64,000 nucleotides of DNA from Stigmatella erecta (GCF_900111745.1 NZ_FOIJ01000009.1:186001-250000); one strand, 5' to 3'; shown: positions 1 to 11,771, counted from the stretch's first letter. The notes: a model not told the origin generated them from the letters alone. Program-made: numbers and translations.

Positions 1-1
1 A

Positions 2-3000
2 CCGCGTGAAGCGGCGGGGCTCGATCCGCAGCACCGCCTGCTGCTCGAAGTCGCCTGGGAGGCGCTCGAACACGGGCACCAGGTTCCAGACCGGCTCGTG
101 GGCAGCAAGACCGGCGTCTTCGTCGGCATCATGAGCCAGGACTACAACCTGCGGACGCTCGCGCTACCGGCGAACCAGCTCGACATCTATTCCAGCACCG
201 GCAACGGGCACGCGTTCGCGGCGGGGCGCATCTCCTACCTGCTTGGGCTGCAGGGCCCCTGCCTCTCGGTGGACACGGCGTGTTCCTCGTCGCTCGTGGC
301 GCTGCACCTGGCGTGTCAGAGCCTGCGCAGCGGCGAGAGCGACCTCGCGCTCGCGGGAGGCGTGAACCTCATCCTGTCGCCACTATCAATGGAGGTGGTT
401 GCGCGTACGCAGGCGCTATCGCCGGACGGCCGCTGCCGCGCGTTCGACGCGCGCGCGAACGGCTTCGTGCGCGGCGAGGGCTGCGGGGTGGTGGTCCTCA
501 AGCGGCTCTCGGATGCTGTGCGCGACGGGGACCGTATCTGGGCGGTGGTGAAGGGCTCGGCGGTGAATCAGGACGGGCAGTCCAGCGGCCTCACGGCGCC
601 GAACGGGCGCGCTCAGGAGTCTCTCCTGCGCACGGCACTGGAGGGTGCGGGCGTGAAGCCGGAGCAGGTGGGGTACGTGGAGGCTCACGGAACCGGCACG
701 TCGCTCGGCGACCCCATCGAGTTCGAGGCCCTTGCCAACGTGTTCGGAGGGGCGCGGAGCGATGGCTCGGTCTGTGCCATCGGCTCGGTGAAGACGAACA
801 TCGGGCACCTTGAAGCCGCGGCGGGAATGGCAGGGCTCATCAAGGCGGTGCTCGCGCTGCAGCACGAAGCGATTCCGAAGCAATTGCACTTCGAGGCGCT
901 CAATCCGCGGATGACCCTGGAGGGTACTCCGTTCTCCATCGCCTCCGCGCCGCGTGCATGGCGGAAGGGGACGCAGCCTAGAGTCGCGGGGGTGAGCTCG
1001 TTCGGCTTGAGCGGTACGAACGCGCACGTGCTGCTCGAGGAGCCGCCGTTGCAAACGCACGCGGCGGATGCCGCGGTCCACGACGGTGCGCTCTTGCTGC
1101 CGCTCTCCGCGAAGAGTGAGGCGGCACTGCGCGAACGGGCGCTCGCGTTCGCACGCCACGTCTCGGGCGCGGACCGCGCGAGGCTTCGCGACATTTGCGC
1201 TACGGCGGGGGGGCGGCGCAGTCACCACACGCACCGCTTCGCGGCCGTTGGCACGAGCGCGGGAGAGCTGAGTGAACGTCTCGAGGCGCTTGCGCGAGGC
1301 GAGTTGCGCCCGGGATGCACGCGTGGAGACAGCGCACTCGCGGGACGTGGGCGCGTGTTCGTGTTCCCGGGGCAGGGGAGTCAGTGGATTGGGATGGGGC
1401 GCCGGTTGATGGCGGAGGCTCCCTTCCGTGACGCGCTCTCGCGCTGCGCCGAGGCACTCCGGCCGCACGTGGGATGGGATCTCCTCGAGGTGCTTGCGTC
1501 CGAGGGGTTGCCTGCGCTGTTGGAGCGCGTCGAGGTGGTGCAGCCGCTGCTCTTCGCGATGCAAGTGTCCCTGGCGGCGCAGTGGCGCGCGTGGGGCCTG
1601 ACGCCGGATGCAGTGGTGGGCCACAGCATGGGCGAGGTCGCCGCCGCGCACGTGGCGGGCGCGCTCTCGCTGGAGGACGCGGCGAGCGTCATCTGCCTGC
1701 GCAGCGCGGCGGTCGCAACCGTCGAGGGCCAGGGCGGCATGGCGCTGGTCGAGCTGTCGCGAGAGCAACTCGGCCAGCGGCTGAAGGGCCAGGAGTCACT
1801 CCTCGCGGTCGCAGCCCAGAACGGACCGAGGTCGAGCGTCGTCTCGGGCGATGTGATGGCGCTGGAGGCGCTGCTCGAGCGCCTCGAGGCGGAGGGCATC
1901 TTCTGCCGCCGGGTGAAGGTGACGTACGCGTCACACAGTCCTCAGATGGAGCCGCTCACGCCCGTGCTGCTCGCAAGCCTCCGCGGCCTTCAGCCGATGC
2001 AGGCCCAGGTTCCGATGCTGTCCACTGTGACGGGCGAGTACGTGCGCGGCGACGAGCTCAACGCGGAATACTGGACGCGCAACCTGCGCCAGCCCGTGGC
2101 CTTCTGGGACGCCGTCCAACGCTTGGTTCGGGAGGGGCACGGCGCGTTCGTCGAGGTGAGCCCGCATCCGGTGCTCGTCCCCGCGCTCGAGGAGGGGCTC
2201 GGCTCGCTGGGCCAGCACGCTCTGGCGTTCCCCACCGCGAAGCGTGACGAGGACGAGCGCGCGGCGATGCTGGCCACGCTCGGCGGACTCTACGCCGCCG
2301 GCCAGCCCGTGGCGTTCGAGCGCCTGGGCCCGGGGGACGCCTCCCTGGCTGACCTTCCCGCGTATCCGTGGCAGCGCGAGCGTTTCTGGCTCGAGGCCGA
2401 GGATGCGTCCTCGCGCGCAGGTGTGGAGGTAGGGGGCCATCCGTTGCTTGGGCGCCACCTCGAGGCCGTCGGCCGCCGTCATTACTTCGCGGCGGAGCTG
2501 AGCCTGGCGCGTCTGCCGTTCCTCTCGGACCATCGCGTCGATGGCCGTGTGGTGTTCCCGGGTGCGGGCTACGCCGAGATGGCGCTCGCTGCGGCGGAGC
2601 AGGTCCTCGGGGCGTCCGGCGCGCTCGCGGACGTACGCTTCGAGCAGATGCTCACGTTGACCGATGCGCCGGTGTCCATGCAGGTGGTGGTAGGCCCTGC
2701 GGGGGAGGGCCGCTTCGAGTTCGAAGTCTTTGCCAGGGCGTCGCCAACGGAGGCCTGGACGCGTCACGCGCGCGGCGTGCTGAAGGCCCGTGGCACGCCG
2801 GCGTCTCCGGCCGTGGGCACACTCGACGCGCTCCGCAGCCGCTGCAACGAGCCCATTGCGGCTGGGACCCATTACGAGGCACTGGCGCGGCTGGGGCTTG
2901 AGTACGGCCCTGCGTTCCATGGCGTGCTTGAGCTGTGGCGCGGAGAGCGCGAGGCGCTCGCGCGCGTCCGCCTGCCGGAAGCAGTCGCCGCTGCGGAGGG

Positions 3001-6000
3001 GCCCTACCACATGCATCCGGCGCTCCTGGATGCGCTTCTCCAGGTCGCCGGTGGGCTCGCGAAGCCGGCGGAGGGAATGCGCGCCTTGCCGGCTGGAATC
3101 TCGCGGCTGGAGCGCAGCGCAGCGCTCGAAGGAGAGGTCCTCTGCCACGCGGTGTGCCGTGCGAGCGACACGCACGGGATGCGCGTGGACGTCTTCGCGT
3201 ACCGGCTGACGGGCGAGCGCCTCCTGGAGGTCGAAGGGCTTCTCATCCGCTATTTGCCGGGCCAGAAGCGCGATGCGCTCGGCGACACGCTCTATGCCGT
3301 CGAGTGGGACGCGCAGCCAGCCAGTACGGCCCGCGTGGAGGTCCAGGCGCAGACCTGGCTCATCCTTGCGGACCAGGGCGGGACGGGGGAGGCGCTCGCG
3401 CAACGGCTCGAGGCGCGCGGCCAGAGGTGTCTCCTCGCCTTCCGGAGCGCGCGGACGTCCGTGCAAGAGCACGGCCGCCGCGAGCTCGACGCTTCCGGCG
3501 CGGAGGGGCTGGAGCGCCTGGTGAAGGAGGCGCTCGCGTCGGAGCCTCCGCTGGCCGGAGTCGTCCACGCCTGGTCGTTGGATGCTGCGGGTACCGAGGA
3601 TCTCGGTGCGGCGTCGCTCGAGGAGGCACAGCAACTGGGGACGCAGAGTGCGCTCCGGCTGGTGCAGGCGCTCGCCCGCGCGGGGCGCAGGGACCCCCCG
3701 AAGCTGTGGCTCCTGACCGCAGGCGTGCATCCGCTGGACACCTCTCCGGGGCTTGCCGTCGCGCAGGCGCCGCTGTGGGGGCTGGCTCGCACCATCGGGC
3801 ACGAGCTCCCGGAGTTGAGGACCTCCTGCCTGGACCTGTCCGCCAGGCCATCCGCGCCGGAGCTGGATGCGCTCGAGCGGGAGCTCCTGGACGGAGACGG
3901 ACGTGAGGACCAGCTCGTTCTTCGTGGTCACGCGAGGTACGTGGCGCGCTTGAAGCGGTCCATCTCGGCGGCGCCGCCCAGGCCTGTCGCGCGGTCCGCG
4001 GAGATGCCGTTCCGTGTCGAGACGGCCCGGCCTGGGGTGCTCGATGAAGTGGCCTTCCGTGCGTCTGGGCGCAAGCCCCCGGGCGAGGGCCAGGTGGAGA
4101 TTGAGGTCGGCGCCGCAGGGCTCAACTTCCTCGACGTCCTGTTCGCGCTCGGGATGATGGAGGACACCGGGCAGGGTTCGGGAGGGCCCCCGCTGGGCTT
4201 CGAGTGCGCGGGGCTCATCAGCGCCGTCGGCAAGGGCGTGAGCGGCCTCGAGGTGGGCCAGACTGTCGTCGGCATTGCCCCGCGCGCGTTCGACTCGTTC
4301 GTCACGACGTCCAGCCAGCTCGTGGCGACACTTCCGAGAGGGATGCGCGTGGAGGACGCGGCCGCCATCCCGGTCGCCTTCCTGACCGCTTGGTACGCGC
4401 TCGAGCACGTGGCACGTCTGCGCGCGGGCGAGAGGGTTCTCATCCATGCCGCAGCGGGTGGAGTGGGGCTCGCGGCCGTTCAGGTCGCACAGCTCGCAGG
4501 CGCGGAAATCTTCGCGACCGCGGGTACCGAGGACAAGCGGGCGCTCCTGCGCTCCATGGGCATCCGCCACGTGATGGACTCCCGCTCGCTGGCATTCGCG
4601 GACGAGGTGCGGGCGCGCACGGGAGGCGAGGGCGTGGACGTGGTGCTCAACTCGCTTTCGGGCGAGTTCATCCCCGCGAGCCTCGGCGTGCTGCGCGAGT
4701 ACGGCCGCTTCGTGGAGATCGGCAAGCGCGACTACGTCCAGGACCATCCCTTGGGGCTCAAGCCGTTCCTGCGGCAGCTGAGCTTCACGCTGGTGGACCT
4801 CCGCTCGATGAGCCGTGCCCGCCCCGCACTCGTCCAGCGGCTGCTGGCGGAGATTCTGGAACGCTTCGCTTCGGGGGCCTTCCGTCTGCCGCCCGTCAAG
4901 GTCCTGCCCGTCTCGCGCGTGGCCGAGGCGATGCGCGCGATGGCACAGGGCGAGCACGTTGGGAAGCTGGTGCTGTCGTTCAGCCGCGAGAGCGCCCCTT
5001 CGACGCTGCTGCCTGCGGCCGCGTCCGGGGCGGCCATCCGGCCCGATGGCACATACCTGTTGACCGGTGGCGCGGGCGGCGTGGGGCTCCAGCTGGCGCG
5101 GTCCCTGGTCGCACATGGCGCGAGGAGTCTGGTGCTCCTCGGGCGCAGCGAGCCGCCCGCTGGAGCGCTCCGTGCCGCGGAGGAACTCCGCGCCTCAGGG
5201 GCGAGGGTAGAGTTCGCGCGCGCGGACGTGGCCGACGCGGGCGCTCTGGCGGCCGTCCTGACGGACCTCCGGCGGCGCTTGCCTCCTCTCCAGGGCGTCA
5301 TCCATGCGGCGGCCGTCCTCGACGACGCGACCCTGCTGCGGCTCACCCCCGAGCAGATGCGCCGGGTCGCAGCGCCGAAGATTCTCGGTGCCTGGAACCT
5401 GCACGTTCTCACCCGAGGGGATGAGCTCGGCTGCTTCGTCCTGTGCTCGTCGGTGGCGTCGGTGCTCGGCTCGCCGGGCCAGGGCAACTACTGCGCCGCG
5501 AACGCGTTCCTGGATGCGCTCGCGCACCATCGGCGCTCGCTCGGACTGCCGGGCCTGAGCATCAACTATGGCCCATGGGCAGAGGTGGGGCTCGCCGCCG
5601 CTCAGTCCAACCGGGGCGAGCGCCTGGCCATGAGCGGCGTCGAGAGCTTCACGCCGCAGCAGGGCGCAGAGGTCTTCACGCGGCTGTTGACGGAAGCCGC
5701 GGTGCAGGTGAGCGCCATGCGGCTCAATGTGCGCCAGTGGAGGGAGTCGCACCTGTCCTCCGCGCGCTCGCCGCTTCTGTCAGCGTTGCTCGAAGAGGCC
5801 CAGGGTGACACTTCCGCGCCGGGCGGCGCGTGGCGGGAGCAGCTGCTGTCACATCCAGTGGGGGACCGCTCGCGGGTGATGGAGGGCTACCTGCAGGAGC
5901 AGCTCGGGCGCGTGTTGCGTTGCGCGCCGTCGCGCATCGAGCCGTCCGCGCCGTTCAAGAACCTCGGCGTGGACTCGCTCATGGCCATTGAGTTCCGCAA

Positions 6001-6286
6001 CCGGCTCGAGGGCGGGCTGGGTGTGGGCCTCAGCACGTCCATCGTCTGGCAATACCCGAACGTCTCCGCGCTCGCGGTCCGCTTGGCGGCGCTGCTCGAG
6101 GTGCCGCTCGAGAGCGCACCACCGCCGGCGGCGGGGCTGCCCACGGTCACATCCACGCCTGTGGGCGCGAACAGCGCCACGGCCGAAGCTCCGGCGGCGC
6201 AGGTCTCCGAAGAGGGGGCCGCGCGCATCCTGTCGGCGCTTCGCAAGCTCAAGAAGAAAACCCCCACGGAGGGTGGGTCGCAATGA
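2..6286 (+). CDS. Type I polyketide synthase, KS-AT-DH-ER-KR-ACP module (5' end outside window)
   Basis: The reading frame is open from base 2 and already inside a ketosynthase (DPQHRLLLE near base 28), so the GTG at 98 is not the true start. Domains in order: KS (active Cys at 281-283 in TACSSS, then EAHGTGT and KTNIGHLE); AT at about 1356-2230 (GHSMG, Ser codon 1625; RVEVVQ and YASH, both signatures of methylmalonyl-CoA selection); DH at about 2437-3260 (HxxxGxxxxP with His at 2531, and the Asp of LLDALLQ at 3029); ER at about 4010-4980 with a GGVGLAAVQ nucleotide loop; KR at about 5040-5580 (GGAGGVG, LDD, Ser and Tyr present, B-type by the LDD motif); ACP at about 5890-6080 (GVDSL). The module should add a methylmalonate unit and fully reduce the beta-carbon. 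A Lys-rich C-terminal tail probably docks to the next protein, whose start overlaps this stop by 4 bp. Confidence 0.97.
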   Translation, partial: PREAAGLDPQHRLLLEVAWEALEHGHQVPDRLVGSKTGVFVGIMSQDYNLRTLALPANQLDIYSSTGNGHAFAAGRISYLLGLQGPCLSVDTACSSSLVALHLACQSLRSGESDLALAGGVNLILSPLSMEVVARTQALSPDGRCRAFDARANGFVRGEGCGVVVLKRLSDAVRDGDRIWAVVKGSAVNQDGQSSGLTAPNGRAQESLLRTALEGAGVKPEQVGYVEAHGTGTSLGDPIEFEALANVFGGARSDGSVCAIGSVKTNIGHLEAAAGMAGLIKAVLALQHEAIPKQLHFEALNPRMTLEGTPFSIASAPRAWRKGTQPRVAGVSSFGLSGTNAHVLLEEPPLQTHAADAAVHDGALLLPLSAKSEAALRERALAFARHVSGADRARLRDICATAGGRRSHHTHRFAAVGTSAGELSERLEALARGELRPGCTRGDSALAGRGRVFVFPGQGSQWIGMGRRLMAEAPFRDALSRCAEALRPHVGWDLLEVLASEGLPALLERVEVVQPLLFAMQVSLAAQWRAWGLTPDAVVGHSMGEVAAAHVAGALSLEDAASVICLRSAAVATVEGQGGMALVELSREQLGQRLKGQESLLAVAAQNGPRSSVVSGDVMALEALLERLEAEGIFCRRVKVTYASHSPQMEPLTPVLLASLRGLQPMQAQVPMLSTVTGEYVRGDELNAEYWTRNLRQPVAFWDAVQRLVREGHGAFVEVSPHPVLVPALEEGLGSLGQHALAFPTAKRDEDERAAMLATLGGLYAAGQPVAFERLGPGDASLADLPAYPWQRERFWLEAEDASSRAGVEVGGHPLLGRHLEAVGRRHYFAAELSLARLPFLSDHRVDGRVVFPGAGYAEMALAAAEQVLGASGALADVRFEQMLTLTDAPVSMQVVVGPAGEGRFEFEVFARASPTEAWTRHARGVLKARGTPASPAVGTLDALRSRCNEPIAAGTHYEALARLGLEYGPAFHGVLELWRGEREALARVRLPEAVAAAEGPYHMHPALLDALLQVAGGLAKPAEGMRALPAGISRLERSAALEGEVLCHAVCRASDTHGMRVDVFAYRLTGERLLEVEGLLIRYLPGQKRDALGDTLYAVEWDAQPASTARVEVQAQTWLILADQGGTGEALAQRLEARGQRCLLAFRSARTSVQEHGRRELDASGAEGLERLVKEALASEPPLAGVVHAWSLDAAGTEDLGAASLEEAQQLGTQSALRLVQALARAGRRDPPKLWLLTAGVHPLDTSPGLAVAQAPLWGLARTIGHELPELRTSCLDLSARPSAPELDALERELLDGDGREDQLVLRGHARYVARLKRSISAAPPRPVARSAEMPFRVETARPGVLDEVAFRASGRKPPGEGQVEIEVGAAGLNFLDVLFALGMMEDTGQGSGGPPLGFECAGLISAVGKGVSGLEVGQTVVGIAPRAFDSFVTTSSQLVATLPRGMRVEDAAAIPVAFLTAWYALEHVARLRAGERVLIHAAAGGVGLAAVQVAQLAGAEIFATAGTEDKRALLRSMGIRHVMDSRSLAFADEVRARTGGEGVDVVLNSLSGEFIPASLGVLREYGRFVEIGKRDYVQDHPLGLKPFLRQLSFTLVDLRSMSRARPALVQRLLAEILERFASGAFRLPPVKVLPVSRVAEAMRAMAQGEHVGKLVLSFSRESAPSTLLPAAASGAAIRPDGTYLLTGGAGGVGLQLARSLVAHGARSLVLLGRSEPPAGALRAAEELRASGARVEFARADVADAGALAAVLTDLRRRLPPLQGVIHAAAVLDDATLLRLTPEQMRRVAAPKILGAWNLHVLTRGDELGCFVLCSSVASVLGSPGQGNYCAANAFLDALAHHRRSLGLPGLSINYGPWAEVGLAAAQSNRGERLAMSGVESFTPQQGAEVFTRLLTEAAVQVSAMRLNVRQWRESHLSSARSPLLSALLEEAQGDTSAPGGAWREQLLSHPVGDRSRVMEGYLQEQLGRVLRCAPSRIEPSAPFKNLGVDSLMAIEFRNRLEGGLGVGLSTSIVWQYPNVSALAVRLAALLEVPLESAPPPAAGLPTVTSTPVGANSATAEAPAAQVSEEGAARILSALRKLKKKTPTEGGSQ

Positions 6287-9200
6287 ACGAAGCGCTTCAG
6301 GCCATCTCGGACATCCTGGCGGAGCTGACACCCGAGGACCGCGCCGCGCTCGCAGCGATGGTGGGAAAGGCTCCGAGTCCCGTCGCCATCGTCGGCATCG
6401 GCTGTCGCTTCCCGGGCGGAGCCGACAACCCCGAGCGCTTCTGGGAGTTCCTGCGCGCGGGGACCGACGCTGTCCGCGAAGTCCCGCGAGAGCGCTGGAA
6501 CGTGGACGACTATTACGATCCGGATCCCCAGGCGCCGGGGAAGATGGTCACCCGTTACGGCACGTTCCTCGACGAGGTAGACCGGTTCGATGCGCCGTTC
6601 TTCGAAATCTCCGGGCGCGAGGCGCAGTCGATGGACCCGCAGCAACGGCTGCTGCTCCAGGTGGGCTGGGAGGCCCTGGAGAGCGCGGGCCTGCCACCGG
6701 ATGGGCTCAAGGGGCGCGCGGTGGGCGTGTTCGTCGGCAGTTGCCTCCATGACTACGAGATCCTCGCGCAGCGCCGCGGTCTGGAACGCTTTGATGCCCA
6801 CTCGGTGACGGGCGGGATGTCGAGCGTGCTCGCTGGCCGCTTGTCGCACTTCCTCGGGTTGCACGGGCCCAGCCTCACGGTGGACACCGCGTGCTCGTCC
6901 TCACTCGTTGCGCTCCACCTGGCATGCCAGAGCCTGCGCGCCGGTGAGTCCGACGTGGCGCTCGCAGCGGGGGTGAATCTGCTCCTGGCGCCCGAGAGCA
7001 TGGTCATGTTGTCTCGCCTGGGGGCCTTGTCGCCGGATGGCCGTTGCAAGTCGTTCGACATCCGCGCGAACGGGTTCGCGCGAGGAGAGGGCTGCGGTGT
7101 CGTCGTCCTCAAGCGGCTGCCAGATGCGCTTGCGGCCGAGGACCGCATCTTCGCGGTGATTCGCGGCTCTGCCGTCAACCACGACGGGCGCAGCACGGGG
7201 CTCGCGGCGCCGAACGCGCAAGCCCAGAAGGCGGTGATTACCGAAGCGCTCGGGAACGCGGGCGTGAGGCCGGAGCAGGTGGGCTACATCGAGGCACACG
7301 GGACGGGGACGCCGCTCGGGGACCCCATCGAAGTGGACGCGCTCAAGGAGCTGTTCGCGAGCCGCAAGGACGGCTCGACCTGCGGGCTCGGGTCCGTGAA
7401 GACCAACCTGGGACACCTGGAAGCGGCGGCGGGAATCGCCGGCATCATCAAGGTGGCGCTGTCCCTGCAGCAAGAGGCCATCCCGCCGCACCTGCACCTC
7501 ACCGAGCTGAACCCGCGCATCCAGCTGTCGGGGTCGCCGTTCAGCATCCCGGCGTCAGTGCAGCCGTGGAAGCGCGCGGGCGCGCCGCGGATCGCGGGCG
7601 TGAGTTCCTTCGGTCTGTCTGGCACCAACGCGCACGTCGTGATGGAGGAGGCGCCCGTGCGCGAGCAGCGCCCTGTATCCGCGGGCCGGCCGGCGCATCT
7701 GCTGACCCTCTCGGCGAAGTCGTCCGCGTCACTCCGGGAACTCGCGCGCCGGTACGCCGCGCTGCTGGGGGCTCCGGGGGGGGCGGCGCTGGGGGACGTC
7801 GCGCGGTCCACGCACCTGGGGCGCTCGCTGCTCTCGCACCGCCTGGCGGTGGTGGCGGAGGGCCGGGAAGAGGCCCAGGAGGCGCTCAGCGCGTTCGCGG
7901 AGGGGAAACCTTCGCGCACGGTTGCGTGCGGTGAAGCGTCCGCGTCGCAGCGGCCGCGGGTGGCGTTCCTTTTCACGGGCGAGCTCGCGCCGCTCACCGC
8001 TGCGGGACGGACACTCCATGAGACCGAACCCGTGTACCGCGCGGCCGTGGAGCGCTGCGCGCAGCTGCTCGGGCCGGCGCTTGGGGCCGGCGTGACGCAG
8101 GCGCTGCTCGGCCGGGGCGCGCTCGAAGACGCTTCCATCGTTCAGCCAGCGCTGTTCATCATGCAGTACGCGCTGGCCGAGCTGTGGGCGTCCTTTGGCG
8201 TGCGTCCGGAGGGGGTGCTCGGGTACGGAGCCGGAGAGCTCTCCGCCGCGTGTGTCGCGGGCGTGCTGAGCCTTGAGGACGCGCTGAGGCTCGCGGCCGA
8301 ACGCGGGCGGCTGCTGCAGGGACTTCCCGAGGCAGGCGAGGCAGCCGCCGTGTTCGCGAGCGAGGCGGAGGCCGCCCGTGCCATTGCATTGCATCCGCGC
8401 GGGGTGACCATGGCCGCCTTCGACGAGCCGGGGCAGGTGGTCATCGCCGGTGCGGCTGCTGCGTTGCGCGAGGTGGTGGCTGCGCTTGAGGCGCAGGGCC
8501 TGAGGACATCGCCGGTGCGCGCGCCGCCTGCGTTCCGCAGGCCCGGCGTGGAGGCCATGCTTCCGGCGTGGGAGCGCGCGGTGGCGCAGGTGCGTTTCAG
8601 CCCACCGCGCTGCGTGTTCGCATCGACCGTGACTGGTGCGATGGCGGCGCCCGGAGGGGTGGCACATGCAGACTACTGGCGCCGGCAAGCGGGCGAGCCG
8701 GTGCGTTTCCGGCAGGCGCTCGAGGCGTTGCGCGGGGCCGGGTTCGACACCTTCGTGGAGCTGGGGAGGCAACCGGCGCTGATCGGCCTGGGACGCAAGT
8801 GCCTGCCCACTGCGGAGGCGGTGACGTGGGTCGCGTCACTGAAACCAGAGCGGGAGGAGGCACGAGGGATACTGGAGGGACTCGGGGAGCTTGTCGCGCG
8901 AGGCGTGCAGGTAGAACTCTCTGGCCTCCATCGGGACGAGCGTGGCCCACGCATCCCGCTGCCCACCTACCCGTTCGCCAAGGAGCGCTACTGGTTGGAG
9001 GCGGCAGCGGCGGCGCAGGGGCCTTACCGCCCGAGTGCTCCCGGCACGGGACTTCTCGGCACACGGCGTGAGTTCGCGGGAGACACCGTCTGCTTCGAGG
9101 CGAGCTGGAAGGGTTCCGAACTCCCCTTCGCGAAGGAGCACCGGTTCGACGGCGGGCCTGCGCTCCCCTCTGCAGCTCAGCTGGTGCGCGTGCACCTGGC

Positions 9201-11676
9201 CGCGGCACAGGTGATGGGCAGTGAACGTGTCGAGCTGCAGCGCGTCCGGCTCCAGGCTCCGCTTGCGGTGACGGACCCTCCCGGTGATTTCCAGAGCCAG
9301 CTGCTGCTCACCCCGGCGAAGGATGGCTATGCGTTCGACATCGCGAGCGCGCGCATGTCCGGTGGAGACATGCCGCCCGTGTGGACGCGGCATGCTTCAG
9401 GGACGCTGTCATTCCCTCGAGGCGCCCCTGGGCCGGCACCGGCCATCGCGACGGATGGGATCGAAGGGGCACGGCTCGGTACCGAGCAGGTGTCCGCACA
9501 GCTTCGGACGTGGGGGCACGAGCCTGGCCGACGGCTTGAGTCCGTGTGGTCGAACGGGCGTGAGGCGGTGGCGCAGCTGCGCGCCGGAGGGGACGGGACG
9601 GGGTGGGACCCGCTTCTCCTCGAGACCTCATTGTTGGCCGCCGCATTCGTGAGCGCACCTGCCGAGGATCAGGCGTTTTTCCCGGGCGAGATTGCAAGAT
9701 TGGTCTTCGGCAAGGCGGTAGTGCCGGGGGAGCTGCTGACGTGCACCGTGCGCCGGACGGCTGACGCCACTGCGGATGTGTGGCTCACGGATGGGCAAGG
9801 CCAGACCCGGCTGGAGGCGAGGGGGGTTCGCCTTGAGTGGATGGCGCGCGAGCAGCTGCCTTCCTCGCTGCGGAAGCGCGCCGGCGAGTCCGTGTACGAA
9901 GTGAGCTGGAGCCCTGCCTCCCCTCCACAGCAGGCCGAGACCACAGCGTGCGCTTGGTTGTTATTCGCGGATGAAGGTGGCGTGGCGGACGCGCTCGCGG
10001 CGCACATCCGCAGCACGCCGTCCGCCTCGGTTGTCAGGGTCCGCCCGGGCGATGCGTTCAGCGAAGGGCCCGGCGGCTTCCGGGTCCGCCCCGGTGAGGC
10101 CGCGGATTACGCTCGCCTGCTTGAGGCGCTCCGTGGGGCCGGAGGCCCGCTGCTGACGCGTGTGGTGCATCTATGGGCGCTGGACGGCCGGGAGAAGGGA
10201 GGCGCGCCCGGTGACGAGGCAAGCCGCCTCTCCTGGCCGGTGGTGGCGCTGGTGCAGGCGCTCGCCAAAGCCAACGCGAACGCCCGCGTGCATGTCGTGA
10301 CGCGAGGGGCGCAGGCTGTCCATGCTGGCGAGTTGCCCACGCCCGCGCAGGCGGCGTTGTGGGGATTGGGCCGCGTCGTGGCGGATGAGCTCGCGTCACT
10401 GTGGGGCGGGGTGTTGGACCTGGAGGCTCCGGGCACCCCAGCGGACGCCGAGCGGATGTACCACGCGCTGCTCGGAGGCAGTTGGCCGCAAGGTGCCGCG
10501 CTCCGCGGTGGGGGCTGGCATACGCCGCGGCTCACGCGCGCAGTGGCGGAGTACGGGGAGCCGGTGACGTTCCGGCGCGACGCGAGCTACCTGCTGACGG
10601 GAGGCGCCGGTGCGCTAGGGCGGGCCGTGGCCACGTGGATGGCGGACCAGGGCGCACGCTGTCTGGTCCTCGCGGGGCGGAGTGACGGCAGCCGGGAAGT
10701 GCTCGCGCTCGAGCAGGAACTTGCGGCGCGGGGTGTCCGCGTCGTGCTGGAGCGCGTCGACGTGGCTCGCCGCGAAGAGGTGCAGGCACTGTTGTCGCGG
10801 ATGGCGGAGCAGCTGCCGCCGCTCCGGGGCGTGGTGCACGCCGCGGGCGTGTTGGAGGACGCGCTGTTGGTGAACCAGGACCCTGCCGCGTTCGCGCGGG
10901 TGTTGGCCCCCAAGGTGGCCGGCACGGTCCATCTCGATGAGCTCACGCGGCAGCGGCCGTTGGACTTCTTCGTGAGCTTCTCATCCATCGCGGCGCTGCT
11001 CGGCAATGCAGGGCAGGGTGCGTATGCCGCAGCGAATGCTTTCCTCGACGCATTCGCCGCGACTCAGCGTGCGCGGGGGCTCCCGGCGCTCACGGTGAGC
11101 TGGGGAACGTGGCAGGTGGGGATGGCCGCAGCTGCCTCTGCGACGCGCAAGCACTGGCTCCAGGCCATGCCGCCCGGACTCGGCGTCAATGTCCTTGGAC
11201 GGCTGATGCGCAGCGGCCGCGCATGGGCGATCGGCATGTCCGCGGACTGGTCCTGCTATGAGGACGGGAACGCGGTGCGGGCGCTCCTGCTGGAAGAGCT
11301 GACGCGAGGCGGATCGGCGAAGCCGGCCCCGGCGCCGGTTCCGCAGGCGCAAAGCCCCGTGGCGCCCGTGAGCACGGAGCCTCCGCTCGTGAGCGCGCTT
11401 CGCCAAGTCGCTGCGGCACGGCACGAGGAGTTCGTGCTGGACCAGGTGAGCCGAATCGTCCGCACCGTGCTCTTGCTGGACGATGCCATCCCTGTCTCGC
11501 CCACGCGGAGATTGGACGAACTCGGGTTGGACTCGCTGCTCGCTGTGGATCTGGTGAATGCGCTGCGTGCCGAGACGGGCCTCCCACTGCCAGTCACCTT
11601 GCCCATGGAGCACCCGAACACCGCCGCCATTGCTCGCTACATCCACCGGAGTCTGGAGGCCTCAGCCGCGCCCTAG
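6283..11676 (+). CDS. Type I polyketide synthase, final module with inactive-looking AT and DH (KS-AT0-DH0-KR-ACP)
   Basis: The 1797-residue protein begins with a short helical docking segment (about 1-30). It then has KS (Cys204 in TACSSS, EAHGTGT and KTNLGHLE intact), an AT-like domain (about 560-860), a DH-like domain (about 925-1185), KR (about 1430-1610; GGAGALG, active Ser, and Tyr in GAYAAANAF) and ACP (about 1720-1790; [10 protein letters not shown]). The AT is broken at its catalytic residues: GHSxG reads GYGAG (Gly649 for Ser), the His-bearing motif reads PAFR (Arg752 for His), and the usual FPGQGSQ entry reads FTGELAP. The DH keeps His953 but the Asp of DxxxQ is Glu1114 and the Gln is lost. 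There is no thioesterase or other release domain. The start overlaps the upstream stop (ATGA). The module either takes an extender from another AT or does not elongate at all; the substrate cannot be read from sequence. Confidence 0.96.
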   Translation: MNEALQAISDILAELTPEDRAALAAMVGKAPSPVAIVGIGCRFPGGADNPERFWEFLRAGTDAVREVPRERWNVDDYYDPDPQAPGKMVTRYGTFLDEVDRFDAPFFEISGREAQSMDPQQRLLLQVGWEALESAGLPPDGLKGRAVGVFVGSCLHDYEILAQRRGLERFDAHSVTGGMSSVLAGRLSHFLGLHGPSLTVDTACSSSLVALHLACQSLRAGESDVALAAGVNLLLAPESMVMLSRLGALSPDGRCKSFDIRANGFARGEGCGVVVLKRLPDALAAEDRIFAVIRGSAVNHDGRSTGLAAPNAQAQKAVITEALGNAGVRPEQVGYIEAHGTGTPLGDPIEVDALKELFASRKDGSTCGLGSVKTNLGHLEAAAGIAGIIKVALSLQQEAIPPHLHLTELNPRIQLSGSPFSIPASVQPWKRAGAPRIAGVSSFGLSGTNAHVVMEEAPVREQRPVSAGRPAHLLTLSAKSSASLRELARRYAALLGAPGGAALGDVARSTHLGRSLLSHRLAVVAEGREEAQEALSAFAEGKPSRTVACGEASASQRPRVAFLFTGELAPLTAAGRTLHETEPVYRAAVERCAQLLGPALGAGVTQALLGRGALEDASIVQPALFIMQYALAELWASFGVRPEGVLGYGAGELSAACVAGVLSLEDALRLAAERGRLLQGLPEAGEAAAVFASEAEAARAIALHPRGVTMAAFDEPGQVVIAGAAAALREVVAALEAQGLRTSPVRAPPAFRRPGVEAMLPAWERAVAQVRFSPPRCVFASTVTGAMAAPGGVAHADYWRRQAGEPVRFRQALEALRGAGFDTFVELGRQPALIGLGRKCLPTAEAVTWVASLKPEREEARGILEGLGELVARGVQVELSGLHRDERGPRIPLPTYPFAKERYWLEAAAAAQGPYRPSAPGTGLLGTRREFAGDTVCFEASWKGSELPFAKEHRFDGGPALPSAAQLVRVHLAAAQVMGSERVELQRVRLQAPLAVTDPPGDFQSQLLLTPAKDGYAFDIASARMSGGDMPPVWTRHASGTLSFPRGAPGPAPAIATDGIEGARLGTEQVSAQLRTWGHEPGRRLESVWSNGREAVAQLRAGGDGTGWDPLLLETSLLAAAFVSAPAEDQAFFPGEIARLVFGKAVVPGELLTCTVRRTADATADVWLTDGQGQTRLEARGVRLEWMAREQLPSSLRKRAGESVYEVSWSPASPPQQAETTACAWLLFADEGGVADALAAHIRSTPSASVVRVRPGDAFSEGPGGFRVRPGEAADYARLLEALRGAGGPLLTRVVHLWALDGREKGGAPGDEASRLSWPVVALVQALAKANANARVHVVTRGAQAVHAGELPTPAQAALWGLGRVVADELASLWGGVLDLEAPGTPADAERMYHALLGGSWPQGAALRGGGWHTPRLTRAVAEYGEPVTFRRDASYLLTGGAGALGRAVATWMADQGARCLVLAGRSDGSREVLALEQELAARGVRVVLERVDVARREEVQALLSRMAEQLPPLRGVVHAAGVLEDALLVNQDPAAFARVLAPKVAGTVHLDELTRQRPLDFFVSFSSIAALLGNAGQGAYAAANAFLDAFAATQRARGLPALTVSWGTWQVGMAAAASATRKHWLQAMPPGLGVNVLGRLMRSGRAWAIGMSADWSCYEDGNAVRALLLEELTRGGSAKPAPAPVPQAQSPVAPVSTEPPLVSALRQVAAARHEEFVLDQVSRIVRTVLLLDDAIPVSPTRRLDELGLDSLLAVDLVNALRAETGLPLPVTLPMEHPNTAAIARYIHRSLEASAAP

Positions 11677-11771
11677 GACGCGTGAGCAGCGGTCACCGAG
11701 AAGCAGCTTGACCCAGGAGGAATGCGCCGGTATACGCGCATCCGCTCGCGACGTCTCCGCGAGCAGGGTGT

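Noticed and set aside
1931-5116. 1061-residue frame on the minus strand
   Set aside because: It is an antisense shadow of the PKS gene, with no domain or sensible composition.
98-6286. GTG at 98 as the start of the first PKS protein
   Set aside because: The frame is open to base 2 and encodes ketosynthase sequence, so the gene starts outside the window.
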